The position numbers and the translations under genes are program-made. From positions 1-64,000 of the forward strand of contig CAVQCA010000059.1 of the NCBI GenBank assembly GCA_963710815.1: a stretch of 64,000 nt of DNA, written 5' to 3'. Of the stretch, positions 26,811 to 35,133 are shown one piece after another. This DNA is from CAVQCA01 sp963710815 (lineage in GTDB: Bacteria; Pseudomonadota; Gammaproteobacteria; UBA9214). The notes under the pieces were generated by a model that was not told where the DNA came from, did not search any database, and saw only the letters and a list, made by a program, of their open reading frames with translations. Position 1 is the first letter of the stretch. Each line of letters begins with the position of its first letter.

Positions 26811-27998
26811 ATGTACTGGCTTTCATTCAAGAAAAAGCATGAAGCACCGGTGACCGGTCTGGTGTTGCCGGGCGGCGGTGCGCGCAGTGCGTATCAGGCG
26901 GGGGTATTGAAGGCCATCGCCGATATCCTGCCCAGGGAAGCCAGTAATCCGTTCCAGGTAATCTGTGGTGCATCATCCGGCGCCTTGAACGCCGTGCTGC
27001 TGGCAAGCAGCGCATTTCAATTCAGGGAAGGCGTACGACGACTCAACGGCATCTGGGAGAACTTCCATGTCGACAAGGTTTTCAGGACCGATGCCTGGAC
27101 AGCGGTGAAAAGCGGTGCCCGCTGGGCCGTGACTTTCGGCAGCGCAGGACTGGTGAAGGGGCAGCCAAAATCGGTCCTCGATAACAGTCCGTTGCGGGAA
27201 ATGCTGGAAAGGCACATCAGGTTTGCGCGCATACAGCAGGCCATAGAGAGAGGTGAGCTGCGAGCCGTATCGGTCACTGCCTCCGGGTATACAAGCGGTA
27301 TGTCGGTGACATTTTACCAGGGCATCCCGGGCCTGGTTCCGTGGAAGCGGACACGCCGGCTGGGAAGGCCGGAGGAGCTGACGCTGGATCATTTGATGGC
27401 GTCAGCCGCCATACCGTGGCTGTTCCCCGCGGTAAAGCTGCATGGTGAATATTTCGGTGACGGCTCCATGCGCCAGACCGCGCCCCTGAGCCCCGCCCTG
27501 CACATGGGAGCAAACCGGCTGCTGGTGATCGGCGCCAGGAGTCACGGGCCTGACTCCGTGCCGCCTGACCGCGTTGTCGTGCCGTATCCGTCATTTGGAC
27601 AGATCGCCGGCTATATCTTCGACAATCTGTTCATGGACAGCCTGGATGCCGATATAGAACGCATGCGGCGCATCAACCACACCATCGCGGAAACGAAAGA
27701 CAAACGGGTCGAGTTCGCGGATACGTCCCTGCGCCAGATCGAATACCTGATGATTGCACCCAGTCGGGACGTGCGTGATATCGTGGAGCGCTACGTCGGA
27801 AATTTCCCGCTTTCCGTGCGCATCCTGCTCATGGGGGTCGGCGCGCTCGCGCGTGAAGGCCTTCCGCTGATGAGTTATCTGATGTTCGATGCACCGTATT
27901 GCAAGGAGCTCATCGAACTCGGTTACCAGGATGCCATGGCGGCGCGTGACCAGATATTGCACCTGCTGGGCCATGAGGAGATGAACGCACCGGATTGA
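26811..27998 (+). CDS. Patatin-like phospholipase
   Basis: The 395-residue product has the patatin oxyanion loop GGGARSAYQAGVLKA, the nucleophile elbow GASSGALNA and a catalytic DGS motif (FGDGSMRQ), so a lipid acyl hydrolase is expected. The extended C-terminal half, with SRDVRDIVERY, occurs in the long proteobacterial patatin subfamily (DUF3734-like). No signal peptide is visible, so it probably acts in the cytoplasm or at the inner membrane. It is co-directional with the kinase-like gene upstream. Confidence 0.9.
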   Translation: MYWLSFKKKHEAPVTGLVLPGGGARSAYQAGVLKAIADILPREASNPFQVICGASSGALNAVLLASSAFQFREGVRRLNGIWENFHVDKVFRTDAWTAVKSGARWAVTFGSAGLVKGQPKSVLDNSPLREMLERHIRFARIQQAIERGELRAVSVTASGYTSGMSVTFYQGIPGLVPWKRTRRLGRPEELTLDHLMASAAIPWLFPAVKLHGEYFGDGSMRQTAPLSPALHMGANRLLVIGARSHGPDSVPPDRVVVPYPSFGQIAGYIFDNLFMDSLDADIERMRRINHTIAETKDKRVEFADTSLRQIEYLMIAPSRDVRDIVERYVGNFPLSVRILLMGVGALAREGLPLMSYLMFDAPYCKELIELGYQDAMAARDQILHLLGHEEMNAPD

Positions 27999-28043
27999 TA
28001 CCGGCGAACCGTTACCGGTGACGCCGGCAGGCAATCGGATTTC

Positions 28044-29723
28044 TCAGGACTTCAGGCGGTCCTGATGCCGCCAGCGATCCACAATGTCATCCACGTCCAG
28101 ATCTTTCAGCCCCGTGATCCACTGATTGTAAAAATCGACATCGGCGCTGTTCGGTTCCGGACTGGGTTTGAAAAACTGCAGACGTGTGGGTAGTGGTACG
28201 GCCTGCCCCATGGCAAGTGCCTCGCCGCGGCCCAGCGACGAGAGTACCTCGATGAGATCACGCTCGGACTCCGGTACCAGATTGCGTACATAAGCCTGGT
28301 CATCCGGGTTGGTCAGGCGCAGACAGATGAAGGTGTTGCACTGTGCCAGCACGGTTTCTGACAGTTCGTTCGGTCGCTGGCTGACCACGGCCAGCCCGAC
28401 GCCATACTTGCGGCCTTCGCGCGCGATGCGCTGCATCGATTGCCGGGTTCCCTCATAGCGCGGGTCGTTATCGCGCGGTATATAGGCGTGGGCCTCCTCG
28501 CAGACGAGCAGAATCGGGAAGTCGCGGTAATGCGGATTCCAGTAGTTGAATTCAAAGGCGAGCCGGCCGATCTGGGATGTGACCGTCGGCCTGACATCAA
28601 AGGGCACGGTGCTGATATCGATGACCGTAATCTGGCGTTTGGGATCGCCAAGGCCGACAAAATCACGCAGCAGTCCGCCCAGTGAATCAGACGAGTTGCG
28701 GTGTTGGGGCCTGAGCATGAAGTTGTAACGCACGTCATTCATGCGGCTTTGCAGTCGCATGAGAAACTGGTCGAACTGTCCCGCGAGCGGCCCTTTTTCC
28801 TTGCCGAAATTGGTGGTCATCTTGTTCGCTTCTTCAAAATAGCCGTAGAGCGTATCAAGCGAAAAATAAACCGGTGAGTCCACGGTCAGGTGGCTGATGC
28901 CAAGGTCCTTGTTGGATTTGTTGCGCAGGTCATGCACGCTGTCGCGCAGGAACGCAATCTGCGTCGAGGCGTTGTCATCGCTGCGGTCGATCAGCAGGTC
29001 AACCAGCTCCGAGAAGGTCATGAGCCAGTAGGGCATTTCCAGATCGCGTGCATCGATATGGCGCACGACGTTCTCATCGAAGGCGTAGTGCTGCTTTCCT
29101 TCGTGATCCTTCCAGGCATATTCACCGTGCAGATCGAGCAGGATGATGTGTGCATTGGGCATTGCCTTGACCGCGCGCTGGATTAGATTGGCGACAGTCC
29201 ATGACTTGCCGGCGCCTGACTGCCCGAGAATGGCAAAATGCCTGCCGAACAGGGTCGCCGGGTCAAAGCATACGTCCAGTGAGGAGTGGCTGGAGAGGTT
29301 TCCGAGGCTGTAACCCTTGCTGCGGAACTTCACGAAGATGGATTTGATGTCATCTTCACTGACGGCGTGTACTTCCGCCCCCGCCACGGGATAGTTCTTT
29401 ACGCCGTTCTCGAAAATTCCTCCACTGTTGATCTCGCCGAGCGGTATCAGCTTGATGGTGCGCTGCTTGACATTACGGCGTCCCGGGAGGTTGTTTGACG
29501 GCTCCACGATGTCCTGCTCGGCCATCTCGGTTACCACGGCGAGGATGCGTATACCTTTCTGGGTAATAGCCAGATAGGAACCCGGTTGCCCAACCGGTAT
29601 GCGTTCGCCGCTGGACATCGCCCTCGGGGGATTCCCCTCGCTGTCTTCGTTCAGTGTCACGCTGAGGAGGCCAGGACGCACTGCCGTGACCTGACCCACC
29701 AGGGTATTCATGTATGTTGTCAT
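28044..29723 (-). CDS. HerA-like ATPase/helicase
   Basis: The 559-residue product has an N-terminal HAS-barrel-like region (MNTLVGQVTAVRPGLLSVTL). A RecA-type core follows, with Walker A GQSGAGKSWTVANLI, Walker B ILLVCEEAHAYIPRD and SQRPNELSETVLAQCNTFICLRL, typical of HerA/VirB4-like DNA translocases. Bacterial relatives pair with NurA, SIR2 or other nucleases in repair or defence, but no such partner is adjacent here. ATG 29723 is favoured, with AAGGA upstream; ATG 29732 is too close to that site. Confidence 0.87.
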   Translation of the reverse strand: MTTYMNTLVGQVTAVRPGLLSVTLNEDSEGNPPRAMSSGERIPVGQPGSYLAITQKGIRILAVVTEMAEQDIVEPSNNLPGRRNVKQRTIKLIPLGEINSGGIFENGVKNYPVAGAEVHAVSEDDIKSIFVKFRSKGYSLGNLSSHSSLDVCFDPATLFGRHFAILGQSGAGKSWTVANLIQRAVKAMPNAHIILLDLHGEYAWKDHEGKQHYAFDENVVRHIDARDLEMPYWLMTFSELVDLLIDRSDDNASTQIAFLRDSVHDLRNKSNKDLGISHLTVDSPVYFSLDTLYGYFEEANKMTTNFGKEKGPLAGQFDQFLMRLQSRMNDVRYNFMLRPQHRNSSDSLGGLLRDFVGLGDPKRQITVIDISTVPFDVRPTVTSQIGRLAFEFNYWNPHYRDFPILLVCEEAHAYIPRDNDPRYEGTRQSMQRIAREGRKYGVGLAVVSQRPNELSETVLAQCNTFICLRLTNPDDQAYVRNLVPESERDLIEVLSSLGRGEALAMGQAVPLPTRLQFFKPSPEPNSADVDFYNQWITGLKDLDVDDIVDRWRHQDRLKS

Positions 29724-29732
29724 TACCGCCAT

Positions 29733-30164
29733 CCTTTTGGCCGTGAGAGATTCATGTAATCCGCAGGTTGTATCAGTTTGTCCATTCTATAATTCCTGCA
29801 GCCCATCCGGGAAACATGGAATGGGCGCGGGTGTGACTGTAAGCCAAGCCAGATTTGACCACTGTAACGGCGGATCGACGCGATGATTTAGCTGCCGGCA
29901 TGGCTGCCCATGGTGTACTTCCGGGAGAGATGTGTCGGGCGAACCCTGACGATGCGGAGAGGCGCCAAAATATCCGCTTTGATGCGCCAGGAATTCGTCG
30001 TGTGCGGACGGCCCCGTATCCAGGGAAAACCGGCCGATGTGTCCGTGCTTTTCCCGCGGATGAATTGGTTTACCGGTCAGGTACCGGATGAACGCGGCGA
30101 TGGCATGTACGGGCGCGTTATCAGGGTGTCTCTGGCAGGCGTTGTCGCTGGCGTCGGAACGGGA
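29733..30164. other. Intergenic stretch, no confident gene
   Basis: About 430 bases between the HerA-like and MlaC-like genes, both on the minus strand. Short open frames exist on both strands but have no ribosome site, conserved motif or coding-type composition. This stretch should contain the promoter for the HerA-like gene. Confidence 0.5.
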
Positions 30165-30207
30165 TGACCGATGCCCTGCCGTGGTTCTTGCGGCAGGGCA
30201 TCGGTCA
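30165..30207 (-). terminator. Strong hairpin after the MlaC-like gene
   Basis: TGACCGATGCCCTGCCG (30165-30181) and its exact reverse complement (30191-30207) form a 17-bp stem with a 9-base loop, starting 7 bases after the stop of the MlaC-like gene. No T run follows, so it may be a transcript-stabilising or Rho-assisted end. Confidence 0.6.
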
Positions 30208-30213
30208 CGAGCT

Positions 30214-30867
30214 TCAGTTGTAATAGCGCGGATCCCGGGTACCGCTGTAGCGGTACATGTTTCTGAACTGGTCGCGATAGTAGATAACAGCGCTGTTGCC
30301 GTCGGCCTTGACATCAAAGATCTTCCAGCCGTCGCTGCTCTTGTAAAACCGGAAATCAAGCTTTATAGGATATCCGGTGGGTTGCATGATCCATGCGCTG
30401 ACCGTAGTTTCATCCTTTCTATGGCCGCGGGGCGTGAAGTAGCGTATCGACTGGCTGGAATAGGTTGTCAGTTTCTGGGCCAGAGTGGTCAGGAAGGACG
30501 TGGTGATCGTCTCCTGCATCTCCTGGCGTTGTGCATTGTTCATTTCACGCCATGCCGGTCCGGCAGCCCAGCGGGTCATGTAGGCAAAATCAAAGTACGG
30601 GGCGATTTCCTTTTCCAGATAAGCCATTGCCTGGGCGCGATTCTGTGCTCCGCCGCCGCGGATAAATGCGGTCAGCTTGGTGACGCCTTCCTTGAGTATG
30701 GCTGCCGGAGTGCCGGCTTCGGCCTGAGGCTCCGGGTTGCGATACTCACCGCCATAGGGCCCGCCATATGGTGTGTAGGGTGAATAGTATGTATAGGGTG
30801 CTGCAGAAGCGGATAGGGAAATGGAAGTCAGCAGAATCAGGAGGAGGGCAATAACCTTATCGTTCAT
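30214..30867 (-). CDS. MlaC/Ttg2D-like periplasmic protein with Gly/Tyr-rich N-terminus
   Basis: The 217-residue product has a signal peptide (about residues 1-22, ending ASA). A 25-residue Tyr/Gly/Pro-rich stretch (YTYYSPYTPYGGPYGGEY) precedes a domain matching MlaC (RYFDFAYMTR-type segment, then SWYQAxxx-like DETTVSAWIM and WKIFDVKADG). MlaC proteins carry phospholipids across the periplasm. The Gly/Tyr prefix is like that of sulfur-globule proteins and is unusual here. No mlaABDEF genes are nearby. ATG 30867 follows GAGG. Confidence 0.8.
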   Translation of the reverse strand: MNDKVIALLLILLTSISLSASAAPYTYYSPYTPYGGPYGGEYRNPEPQAEAGTPAAILKEGVTKLTAFIRGGGAQNRAQAMAYLEKEIAPYFDFAYMTRWAAGPAWREMNNAQRQEMQETITTSFLTTLAQKLTTYSSQSIRYFTPRGHRKDETTVSAWIMQPTGYPIKLDFRFYKSSDGWKIFDVKADGNSAVIYYRDQFRNMYRYSGTRDPRYYN

Positions 30868-31018
30868 GTAGGCCTCTGTGTATATGCGGTGGTTGATAGC
30901 TATAAATGACAACAGGCCAGATATCCGCTGGCCTGCCTGAGTCCGCTTTATACATCAGATGAATTTTATATACCAGCATGGGCACATCCCTGTGCGCACG
31001 CCGGTAATCGGTCTGGTG

Positions 31019-31396
31019 TTATTCGCTGCTCTTGGTAGCGGGAGCGGCTGGAGTCGCGGCAACCGGTGGTGCGTAGCCATAAGGAGCACCCCAGGCGCCC
31101 GGATAACCGCCATAACCATAGGGGCCACCCCAACCGTAGTACGGATAGTCATAGCCATACCCATAGCCTCGGCCATACCCGTGGCCATAGCCGTGACCGC
31201 CAGCGCTCATGCTTATGCTGAAGTCACCCCAGCCATCACCCCAGCCATCGAATGGGCCCCAGTCGTTGCCCCAACCGTTGCCCCATCCGCCCGGACCGCC
31301 CCACGGGCCCCCCCACCAGGCGTTGGCGGAGGTCATCGGGAGAGCCGCAAGGCTGGCAATGAAAGCTACTGCAATGGAAGTTTTCACTGTTTTCAT
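31019..31396 (-). CDS. Sulfur-globule-type Gly/Tyr-rich secreted protein
   Basis: The 125-residue product has a signal peptide (cleavage likely after about residue 26, SANA). A short WWGGPWGGPGGWG region follows, then an acidic WGDGWGDFSISMS segment and long Gly/Tyr repeats (GYGHGYGRGYGYGYDY). It ends in a Pro/Ala tail. This layout matches the sulfur globule protein family (SgpA/B/C type), which coats periplasmic sulfur deposits in sulfur oxidisers. The start has AGGAG upstream. An FNR-like box lies about 90 bases upstream. Confidence 0.8.
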   Translation of the reverse strand: MKTVKTSIAVAFIASLAALPMTSANAWWGGPWGGPGGWGNGWGNDWGPFDGWGDGWGDFSISMSAGGHGYGHGYGRGYGYGYDYPYYGWGGPYGYGGYPGAWGAPYGYAPPVAATPAAPATKSSE

Positions 31397-31481
31397 GATG
31401 TATGCACTCCTGATCTGGATAAACGAGGTATGTCTCGGATGCAGACGCTACCTATCCTGAGGGAAGTGCCGGTTGAATATA

Positions 31482-31495
31482 TTGATCTGAGTCAA
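31482..31495. promoter_or_regulatory. Near-consensus FNR box in sgp-cytochrome gap
   Basis: TTGAT-CTGA-GTCAA matches the FNR palindrome at nine of ten half-site positions. It lies between the sulfur-globule-type gene (minus) and the cytochrome c-DUF302 gene (plus), so it could control either or both. Confidence 0.6.
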
Positions 31496-31643
31496 GAATG
31501 AAACAGTTCATTAATATATTATTAACAAGAAATATTCACGCTTGGTCCTGTAGCATCTTGACTAGCCCACAACCAGCGCTCATAAAAATAGCATACGGTC
31601 AGGTTTTCTGGCGGGGCCTGTACAGAATGCGGGTATACACAAT

Positions 31644-32678
31644 ATGAAAATGATTCTAGTAGTTTTATTTTTGTTTTGTGGTGGCCTGGCTCAGGCCGCT
31701 CCCGACGGTGGGCAGCTATACGCCGCACACTGCGCCGTCTGTCATGGCGACAAGGGGACGGGAGGTGTAGGCGTTCCCCTGGCATTGCCATCATTCCTTG
31801 GGAGCATTGATGACTCCTTTCTGCGCAAGACCATCCGCCATGGACGACCCGGCCGTGTGATGCCGGCCTTTCCGGCGCTGAGTGACGCGCAAGTGGATGC
31901 CCTGGTCAGTTTTATCCGGGGCTGGTCAGGAAAGCCGGAGCCCGGGTATTCCGATGAGTCGGTCAAGGGAAACCCGGTACATGGCAGAGAGCTCTATGTT
32001 GCCCATTGCGCGAAGTGCCATGGCCTGGATGGCAAGGGAGGCAAGGGTACGGGCGTGACCTTCTCTCGCCGGCGAGATTTGCCGATCATCGCACCCGCCC
32101 TGAACAATCCCGGTTTTCTGGCGGCCGCATCCGATGAGATGATCAGGCATACCCTGATGTACGGTCGCGAGGGCACCCCCATGCGATCCTTCCTCTCGCA
32201 GGGTCTGTCCGGGAAAGACATCGATGATCTGGTCAGCTATGTCCGGTCTTTCAGCGGCAATCCGGCCGACACCGGGCATGCCGCCATACCGGGGTCGCCG
32301 GTACTCGTGGTGGAGTCACCCTATACACTCGAGGAAACGGTCGAGAACCTCAAGCAATCCATCATCAGTCAGAATTTTCGGCTGATCAGGACGGATTACC
32401 TGGAGCATGGTCTGGCCAAGGAAGGCAAGGAAAACAAGCGGCAGGTTGTGCTGCACTTCTGTAATTTCAAGTTTCTGTACGATGCGCTTGCCATTGACCC
32501 ACGTGTGGGAATGTTTCTTCCCTGCCGGGTTACGGTTATCGAGGTGGGCGGCAAGGTGCGCGTGATGGCCGTTAATCCGCTCTATCTGAGTCACCTGTTC
32601 AATAACGATGAACTGGATGATGCCTGCAAGCGGATGACTGCCGTGTATCGTGCGATCCTCGAGGATGCCACGCTGTGA
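31644..32678 (+). CDS. Diheme cytochrome c fused to DUF302
   Basis: The 344-residue product has a signal peptide (about 1-18) and two cytochrome c domains: CAVCH at residues 30-34 with Met ligand near 74, and CAKCH at 122-126 with Met near 180. From about 221 to the end it is a DUF302 domain (SPYTLEETVENLKQSI, LHFCNFKFLYDAL, MFLPCRVTVIEVGGKV). It is therefore a periplasmic electron carrier joined to a DUF302 module. The next gene, overlapping by 4 bases, encodes another exported DUF302 protein, so the two likely act together. The oxidised or reduced substrate is unknown. Confidence 0.88.
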   Translation: MKMILVVLFLFCGGLAQAAPDGGQLYAAHCAVCHGDKGTGGVGVPLALPSFLGSIDDSFLRKTIRHGRPGRVMPAFPALSDAQVDALVSFIRGWSGKPEPGYSDESVKGNPVHGRELYVAHCAKCHGLDGKGGKGTGVTFSRRRDLPIIAPALNNPGFLAAASDEMIRHTLMYGREGTPMRSFLSQGLSGKDIDDLVSYVRSFSGNPADTGHAAIPGSPVLVVESPYTLEETVENLKQSIISQNFRLIRTDYLEHGLAKEGKENKRQVVLHFCNFKFLYDALAIDPRVGMFLPCRVTVIEVGGKVRVMAVNPLYLSHLFNNDELDDACKRMTAVYRAILEDATL

Positions 32679-33136
32679 AGCCTGTGCGAAATCACGTTAT
32701 CCTGCTGGCCCTGCTGCTATGCCAGTTCGCGACTGCGGCAAATGCCGAGGACATTCTCATGGCGCGCTCGATACAGCCGTTTCCAGAGACCATGCTTGCG
32801 CTGCAGGAATCCCTCCGTGAGCATGGTTACACAGTCTCGCGGGTTCAGCGCGTGGATATCGGGCTCACCGGCATGGGATACAAGACGGACAAATACCGGA
32901 TTGTGTTCTACGGCAGGATCGGCGAGGTAAGGGAAATCGGCAGCAAGGCTCCCCGGATGATTCCCTATCTGCCGCTGAAGATTTCCATCTTTGCCGAGCA
33001 CGGCCAGACCATTCTGGTTGCTACTAACCCCAGGCTGTACACCGCCATTGCAGGGGATGCGGTGGATCCGGCAATTTTCGAGCGATGGGAAAGCGACCTG
33101 CGTTCCGTATTCCAGGAGGTGAGCCTGGCCAGGTGA
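32675..33136 (+). CDS. Exported DUF302 protein
   Basis: The 153-residue product has a signal peptide (about 1-24, ending ANA) followed by a DUF302 domain (SIQPFPETMLALQESLREHGYTVSRVQRVDIGL, YRIVFYGRIGEV, LPLKISIF). The start overlaps the stop of the cytochrome c-DUF302 fusion gene (ATGA-type), indicating translational coupling. It is probably a periplasmic partner of the fusion protein. The shared domain may form a heterodimer; that is inference. Confidence 0.85.
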   Translation: MKPVRNHVILLALLLCQFATAANAEDILMARSIQPFPETMLALQESLREHGYTVSRVQRVDIGLTGMGYKTDKYRIVFYGRIGEVREIGSKAPRMIPYLPLKISIFAEHGQTILVATNPRLYTAIAGDAVDPAIFERWESDLRSVFQEVSLAR

Positions 33137-33214
33137 TGACCGCCACTTCCACGCGTTCAATCACGAATGCGCCGGCAACAAACAGCCGGTTGTCTCCTTT
33201 GACCGGTCCGGTGT

Positions 33215-33592
33215 TCAGGCCGTGTTCTTGCGCGATTCTTCCCGCAAGCGGTCGAACTCATTCATGTTCGGACAGAACTCGCGCGCACTGGCGGGGTCCC
33301 TGTAGTCATCCTCGAGATAGGAATCGCAGGCTACCGAGGCATCGCATTCCCGGCAGTCGTTGATCCGGTTTTTGATTGTGGACGCAGGAAATTTTTGCAT
33401 ATAGTCACGCAGGTTGATGTTGAGGCTGCGTAACATCCTGCCAAGCCGGCTGTTGCGCAGGCGCATCGCAAGTTCTTCACGTTTCGATTGCAGGGCGCAA
33501 TAGTTGTGGACCCGCTGACAGGTGAAATAGGCGCCGCCGATGATGATGGTCATTACCGCACCGGCAACGAGCAACAGAATGAGTAATTCCAT
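33215..33592 (-). CDS. DUF6455-like cysteine-rich protein
   Basis: The 125-residue product has an N-terminal membrane helix (about 1-22) and a cytosolic or periplasmic domain with conserved-looking cysteines (INDCRECDASVACDSYL and REFCPN). This agrees with the DUF6455 family seen in proteobacteria. The Cys pattern could bind a metal or cluster. An FNR-like box sits about 70 bases upstream of the start, suggesting oxygen-dependent expression. Confidence 0.7.
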   Translation of the reverse strand: MELLILLLVAGAVMTIIIGGAYFTCQRVHNYCALQSKREELAMRLRNSRLGRMLRSLNINLRDYMQKFPASTIKNRINDCRECDASVACDSYLEDDYRDPASAREFCPNMNEFDRLREESRKNTA

Positions 33593-33654
33593 GGGGTTTC
33601 ACCTTGCTATGGCTATGATTAGCTTAATTGTCCCGCCGTCCTGACGACGTCGAC

Positions 33655-33668
33655 TTGATCCTGGTCAA
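33655..33668. promoter_or_regulatory. Near-consensus FNR box upstream of the DUF6455-like gene
   Basis: TTGAT-CCTG-GTCAA has one mismatch to the FNR palindrome and is centred about 70 bases upstream of the start at 33592, a spacing compatible with FNR activation. It overlaps the last codons of the tpm gene. Confidence 0.6.
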
Positions 33669-34363
33669 ATCCGTGCCGCATCGCCGGATCCGGCAGTCAC
33701 CCTGGTCATCGAACGGGTTATATGCCAGGCCTGTTCGCTGAGCCGGGTGAGTCCCCGTTCCCTAAATTTCGGTTGTGAGTGCAGGATATCGGTGCGGTTG
33801 AGTTGCTGAACCGTGTACGCCTCTCCGAACAGGCGCAATACCTCCGCATCGCTAACGGAAAATGGCGGTCCCGCCATCCCGGCCTGATTGTACTCGAGGG
33901 ATATCAGGAGTCCGCTGGCGTGCGGGTCGAGCAGGGTCGAAAGGTGGTCGACGTACCGTGGGCGCATCTCGGGCGGCAGGGCGATCAACGCCGCCCGGTC
34001 ATACAGTCCGCCGCAGTTGCCGATATCGCTCCGCTGCAGCTCGAAGAAATCACCGCACAGGATTTCCAGTGTATCGATCTTCCATCGCTGGTGGCGGGCT
34101 TCCCGGGAGACGAGGGGTGAAAGCCGGTTTTCGGCAAAGAAGGATTCCACCGCGATGGGGCTGATTTCGACACCCACCACCTCGAATCCCTGCTCCAGCA
34201 GCCAGAACATGTCCCGGCTTTTCCCGCACAGGGGCACGAAGACGCGCTCCCCACTGGCCCGCTCCAGGGATGGCCAGTAACGGACAAGATAGGGGTTGAT
34301 ATCGTCCTGATGAAAACCGATCTGCCCGGTTTTCCAGCGCTCATGCCAGAAGTGCGGATCCAT
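33665..34363 (-). CDS. tpm: Thiopurine S-methyltransferase family protein
   Basis: The 232-residue product matches the bacterial Tpm family. It begins MDPHFWHERWKTGQIGFHQ and has the SAM-binding VFVPLCGKSRDMFWLLEQGFEVVGVE, then YDRAALIALPPEMR and LDPHASGLLISLEYNQ. In bacteria these methylate selenium and tellurium oxyanions or thiols. The gene stands alone, with its 3' end carrying an FNR-like box for the next gene. Confidence 0.93.
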   Translation of the reverse strand: MDPHFWHERWKTGQIGFHQDDINPYLVRYWPSLERASGERVFVPLCGKSRDMFWLLEQGFEVVGVEISPIAVESFFAENRLSPLVSREARHQRWKIDTLEILCGDFFELQRSDIGNCGGLYDRAALIALPPEMRPRYVDHLSTLLDPHASGLLISLEYNQAGMAGPPFSVSDAEVLRLFGEAYTVQQLNRTDILHSQPKFRERGLTRLSEQAWHITRSMTRVTAGSGDAARI

Positions 34364-34499
34364 GGTATAAAGTAGCTTAAGAGATGTTGAAACCCTTTTG
34401 TTGGTACACGGTCCCGTGTACCGGCCACCGGTATATTCATTGCTGAGACGCTACATTCCGGCACGGTCCATTGAATCACAAGCCGACCTGAGGACTGAC

Positions 34500-35009
34500 A
34501 TGCAGATTAACCAGGCATCAAACCCGCCACAACCCGGTGCCCGGGGAGAAATGAAGGCGCACGACATGGATAAACCGGCAACAGATCCTTTCGCCACTGC
34601 GTTCCGCGGCCGTTTCCGTAATGTCCTGAGATGGGAGCAGCTCGATACCCTCTGGGAGCTATTGCGCGAGGACGCAGGGAATGGCTGGTATATATACGCC
34701 ACGGGCGAGACCCCGCCGGTGGAACCGGCGAGCGGGGAGAGGCTGCGGACCTTCCTGTCTGAAATAAAGCGCCTGCTGCGCGAGGAGCACGACGAAGAAT
34801 ACTGCGGAATCGTCTACGCCGACTCGTTCGAGACCCCCCGCTTCGTCAAAATCTATGACCCGGGCAACCTGGGCGTATCCTGCGGCTACAGCGACCATCC
34901 CCCCCTGCCGGGCTGGATACTTTCCAGACTGCCGCCGTCCGATCTTAATGCGGCTGCTATGTTGCCCGCCAACCGCAAGCGCTGGTGGCGGCGCCTGCTG
35001 GGGGCATGA
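34500..35009 (+). CDS. Hypothetical protein upstream of copper ATPase
   Basis: The 169-residue product is soluble, with WEQLDTLWELLREDAGNGWYIYATGE and EEYCGIVYADSFETPRFVKIYDPGNLGVSCGYSDHPPLPGWILSRLPP, and ends in a basic tail. The ATG at 34500 has TGAGGA upstream; the frame is open further 5'. It occurs just before a copper-type P-type ATPase gene, in the same direction. It may be involved in metal handling, but I do not recognise the family. Confidence 0.7.
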   Translation: MQINQASNPPQPGARGEMKAHDMDKPATDPFATAFRGRFRNVLRWEQLDTLWELLREDAGNGWYIYATGETPPVEPASGERLRTFLSEIKRLLREEHDEEYCGIVYADSFETPRFVKIYDPGNLGVSCGYSDHPPLPGWILSRLPPSDLNAAAMLPANRKRWWRRLLGA

Positions 35010-35133
35010 GCCTCCTGCTGGCCAGTCCGCTGGCCGCCGCGGTCGCGGTGCACACGGGCGTGGTGAATATCGCCCGTACCCGTATTCCAGTAGAACCCGG
35101 CCGATTTCCATACACACCAGACTATCCCCGGTT

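Noticed and set aside
29787..30359. Minus-strand frame of 190 codons in the 30-kb gap
   Set aside because: It overlaps the MlaC-like gene out of frame and has no ribosome site or plausible composition.
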